From JBBTVI01 sp038063315 (GTDB lineage: Bacteria > Patescibacteriota > Minisyncoccia > Sungbacterales > HO2-52-23): 6,314 nucleotides of DNA. A program made the translations under genes and the position numbers. The notes under the pieces are model-generated. The model searched no databases. It was given only the letters and a program-made list of their open reading frames with translations, and was not told where the DNA came from. Location: assembly GCA_038063315.1 (NCBI GenBank), contig JBBTVI010000011.1, positions 1 to 6,314 of the forward strand. Direction: 5' to 3'. Positions 4,364 to 6,314 of the stretch are shown piece after piece (the first letter of the stretch is position 1; each line of letters begins with the position of its first letter).

Positions 4364-5179
4364 ATGGCGCATCGTCCGGTCTCAAAACTCAGCTCAAAAA
4401 AGCGCTACCTGCAAATCGCGCTCAACAGCACGCTTGAGGAGGCGCGAAAAATCATTGACTCCCTGCCCGCGAGCGACCGCATTATCGTAGAAGCGGGAAC
4501 CCCGCTGATCAAACGCTACGGCGAACACGGGATCAGGCAAATCCGGGGGTGGTATGAAGCGCATCTGACCCGGGCGTCATCCGTGCCGTCGGCATTCTCC
4601 GCCGCTTCGGCCGGTTTCGGATTCTCGACGATATTTCGATCCGCGCGATCTTCCGTGCATGAGAAACAGATTGGGACCGCGCGCGATCACCGCAATGTCA
4701 TCTTCCCCTATGTTGTCGCGGACCTCAAAACAATGGACAGGGGCGAAACCGAAGTGGACATTGCGGCGCGCGGAGGCGCCTCCGCAGCGATTGCTCTCGG
4801 AACCGCGCCCACCGAGACGCTCAATTCGTTCATCGAACACTGTGCCCAACGCGGGCTTGACGCGATGATTGACATGATGAACGTCGAGTTTCCCCTCGCA
4901 ACGCTCCGCGCCCTCAAGAAACTCCCGCGGGTCGTCATCATCCACCGCGGCGTTGACGAGGAACAATTCAACAGAGAAAAACAGATCCCGCTCCACGAGA
5001 TCCGCCGCATCAAAGGGAATTACGACATGATGATTTCCATCGCGGGCGGGGATACCTCCCGCGAGGTCCAGCGCGCGATCTTCAACGACGCCGACATCGT
5101 CGTCATCTGGAAGTCCGTCTATCAAAAAACGAGCGATACGGTCTCGCTCGTCGAGGGATTCTTGAAGGATATTAAGTAG
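4364..5179 (+). CDS. HUMPS-family (hexulose-6-phosphate synthase / OMP decarboxylase-like) protein
   Basis: This 271-residue TIM-barrel protein belongs to the orotidine-monophosphate-decarboxylase superfamily, HUMPS branch. Motifs in order: LQIALNSTLEEA (16-27), VEAGTPLIKRYG (42-53), the D-x-K-x-x-D signature VADLKTMD (118-125, D120, K122, D125), GGASAAIALGTAP (137-149), MIDMMNVEFP (168-177), IIHRGVDEEQ (192-201), SIAGGDTSREV (225-235) and DADIVVIWKSVY (242-253). HPS enzymes join ribulose 5-phosphate and formaldehyde or run backwards to supply pentose phosphates. That role is plausible but not proven here, since no partner isomerase (PHI) is present. A segment of about 50 residues (62-113), rich in Ala, Ser and Arg, replaces the usual short link before VADLKTMD. 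The start lacks a ribosome site and is probably leaderless. The gene diverges from the lipoprotein gene and converges on the slipin gene. Confidence 0.82.
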   Translation: MAHRPVSKLSSKKRYLQIALNSTLEEARKIIDSLPASDRIIVEAGTPLIKRYGEHGIRQIRGWYEAHLTRASSVPSAFSAASAGFGFSTIFRSARSSVHEKQIGTARDHRNVIFPYVVADLKTMDRGETEVDIAARGGASAAIALGTAPTETLNSFIEHCAQRGLDAMIDMMNVEFPLATLRALKKLPRVVIIHRGVDEEQFNREKQIPLHEIRRIKGNYDMMISIAGGDTSREVQRAIFNDADIVVIWKSVYQKTSDTVSLVEGFLKDIK

Positions 5180-5214
5180 AAACAAACAATCTTGGATTTA
5201 TACGTTTGGCAAGT

Positions 5215-5336
5215 TTCCCCTCCTTTTCTAAGGAGGGGTGGGGGAGGTTTAGAATTCGTGTAATTTTTAAACCCCTCCTAACCTCGCGCCGCCGGCATAG
5301 CCTTTGGCGACGCACGGCCCCTTTGTAAGGGGAGGA
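5215..5336. repeat. Palindromic intergenic repeat between convergent genes
   Basis: The left arm holds a perfect stem-loop, CCCCTCCTT/AAGGAGGGG (5217-5238), followed by TGGGGGAGGTTTA. The right arm holds the inverse, TAAACCCCTCCTAACCT, and a second stem-loop CCCCTT/AAGGGG (5318-5332). With a 33-base insert removed, the two 35-base arms pair as an imperfect inverted repeat. It resembles dispersed REP/MITE-like palindromes. Sitting between the HUMPS and slipin stops, it may also end transcription from both sides, although it has no strong U-tract. Confidence 0.65.
5285..5317. repeat. 33-base GC-rich insert inside the palindromic repeat
   Basis: This segment, containing GGCATAGCCTTTGGCGACG, interrupts the right arm between AACCT and CCCCTTTG. 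Its base composition and sequence are unlike the arms. Removing it restores arms of equal length, which suggests a second mobile repeat nested in the first. Confidence 0.4.
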
Positions 5337-5349
5337 AGCCGAACGATCA

Positions 5350-6219
5350 CTACCGCGTTTTTTCTCTCATGTACTGCGAGAGTGTTTTGAGGCCTTCAAA
5401 GAATTCTACCGGAAGCGCGAAGATCACGGTCTTTGACGGATCCGGATTGATTTTTTCAATGGTCTGGAGCGTCCTCATGGACATGCCCCCCGGAGTTCCG
5501 CTCAACACACTTGCGGCCTGTGCTAAGCGCTCTGCCGCCGCGTATTCTCCCTCGGCCTTGATGATCACCGCGCGCCGCTCGCGCTCGGATTCGGCTTGCT
5601 TGGCCATGATGCGCTTCATGTCCGCCGGAAGTTCGATGTCCTGAACCTTGATGTCGGTCACCAAAATTCCCCACGGATCAGTCGCGCGCTCCACGATTTT
5701 TTGGATTTCCTCGGCGATTTTCTCCCGCTCAGAGAGTAGCGCATCCAGTTCGACGCCGCCGATCACGTCGCGGAGCGCGGCTTGCGCATACTGCGACACC
5801 GCAAGACCGTAGTCCTTGATGTTCAAAGTGGCGTTCTCGGCCGACTGCACGCGGAAATAAACCACGGCGTTGATGCCGACCGGAACATTATCCTTTGTAA
5901 TCACCTCCTGCTGCGGAATGTCCGTCGTCGTAATCCGCATATCCACCTTGCTCATGCGCTGGAGGCCGACAAAAAGCCATGTGAGACCCGGCGAGCGCGT
6001 GCTCGTATATTTCCCGAGAGTCAACACAACTCCCCGCTCGTATTGATCAACAATCCTGAGGCCGACAATCACCAAAAGAAGAAGGACGAGTCCGAAAACC
6101 ACAAACAAAAGAAACGCGCCCGAGACAATGTTGGTCCGCACCAGAAAGTACCCGATGAATCCCGCGATGATCAGCAAACTCAGCAACCCTCCGATAGGAT
6201 TATTTGAGGATCTATTCAT
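5350..6219 (-). CDS. Slipin (stomatin-like SPFH/band-7 membrane protein)
   Basis: This 289-residue protein has two hydrophobic segments (about 11-28 and 33-53), which probably form a hairpin or two spans anchoring it in the inner membrane. Then comes the SPFH domain: QYERGVVLTLGKY (59-71), DIPQQEVITKDNVPVGINAVVYF split around 100-122, ALRDVIGGVELDALLSERE (148-166), WGILVTDIKVQDIELP (183-198), and the helical MAKQAESERERRAVIIKAEGE (205-225). The C-terminus, from GGMSMRTLQTIEKI (244-257), is the usual oligomerisation tail of slipins. These proteins form large membrane rings and are often encoded with an NfeD-type partner. None is seen next to it here. Size and motifs are complete. The start at 6219 follows a TATAAT by six bases and has no ribosome site, suggesting a leaderless mRNA. 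Confidence 0.92.
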   Translation of the reverse strand: MNRSSNNPIGGLLSLLIIAGFIGYFLVRTNIVSGAFLLFVVFGLVLLLLVIVGLRIVDQYERGVVLTLGKYTSTRSPGLTWLFVGLQRMSKVDMRITTTDIPQQEVITKDNVPVGINAVVYFRVQSAENATLNIKDYGLAVSQYAQAALRDVIGGVELDALLSEREKIAEEIQKIVERATDPWGILVTDIKVQDIELPADMKRIMAKQAESERERRAVIIKAEGEYAAAERLAQAASVLSGTPGGMSMRTLQTIEKINPDPSKTVIFALPVEFFEGLKTLSQYMREKTR

Positions 6220-6225
6220 AGTCCA

Positions 6226-6234
6226 ATTATACCA
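6226..6234 (-). promoter_or_regulatory. Extended -10 promoter of the slipin gene
   Basis: On the minus strand TGGTATAAT (6234-6226) is an extended -10 element. It lies six bases before the ATG at 6219. Only weak -35 candidates exist (TTGCGC at 16 or TTTGCG at 17 bases), as is usual for extended -10 promoters. Confidence 0.7.
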
Positions 6235-6245
6235 TGACGGAGTGG

Positions 6246-6314
6246 ATGCGCAAAAAAGAGCGTATTGTACACTCTAAAATGACACCGAAGGCCATCCGCT
6301 TCTGCAAAATGAAA
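6246..6314 (+). CDS. Possible start of a plus-strand gene, cut by the right edge
   Basis: An ATG at 6246 opens a frame of 23 codons to the window end (MRKKERIVHSKMTPKAIRF and so on), basic in character. GGAG at 6239-6242 is only three bases from the ATG, closer than ideal. It would be divergent from the slipin gene. Too short to identify; it may be chance. Confidence 0.25.
   Translation, partial: MRKKERIVHSKMTPKAIRFCKMK

Noticed and set aside
4577..5185. 202-codon minus-strand frame
   Set aside because: It is antisense to the HUMPS gene and rich in Asp/Arg, typical of shadow frames opposite GC-rich coding sequence.
5782..6207. 141-codon plus-strand frame
   Set aside because: It is antisense to the slipin gene, and low-complexity charged residues dominate its second half.

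Overview
The window looks like a bacterial chromosome segment of mid GC content. I favour a Candidate Phyla Radiation (Patescibacteria/Parcubacteria-type) genome, but only with moderate confidence. The reasons are a hexulose-phosphate-synthase-type (HUMPS) protein with an enlarged loop, an orphan slipin, dense toxin-antitoxin and IS content, and a palindromic CCCCTCC/GGAGGGG repeat between genes. No rRNA, tRNA or CRISPR array is visible, so the taxonomy rests on gene style alone.

Layout, left to right. Bases 1-241 hold the N-terminal end of an unidentified minus-strand gene with a near-consensus promoter (TTGATA-17-TATAAT). A non-coding stretch of about 290 bases follows; it has hairpins and one weak terminator-like structure. 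Bases 570-1099 carry a hicB-hicA toxin-antitoxin pair, ATGA-overlapped, in antitoxin-first order. Its HicA lacks the usual GSH histidine. Bases 1203-1589 are the 3' part of a lipoprotein gene with its own terminator, cut off by an IS5-family insertion sequence (1590-2503). The IS has 18-bp perfect inverted ends and a transposase split over two frames (-1). Bases 2597-2626 form an intrinsic terminator. Bases 2672-3526 encode one polypeptide combining a MntA-like nucleotidyltransferase and a HepT-like HEPN domain (a fused type VII toxin-antitoxin). Bases 3590-4189 hold the full lipoprotein gene whose 3' part is duplicated at 1203-1589. Divergent from it, 4364-5179 encodes a HUMPS/OMP-decarboxylase-superfamily enzyme. 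A 120-base nested palindromic repeat separates this from the convergent slipin gene (5350-6219). A possible plus-strand gene starts at 6246 and runs off the end.

The most unusual structure is the central segment. Two direct copies of the lipoprotein 3' end, exactly 2395 bases apart, bracket the IS and the fused toxin-antitoxin gene. For 304 bases the copies are identical, yet their last ~80 bases and their terminators differ, including a paired (compensatory) change in the terminator stem. This suggests two old paralogues recently homogenised by gene conversion, or an assembly join.

Several genes (fused toxin-antitoxin, slipin, probably HUMPS) have their -10 box 5-8 bases from the start codon and no Shine-Dalgarno sequence. 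This predicts leaderless mRNAs. The lipoprotein gene, by contrast, has a classical leader with GGAGGG.
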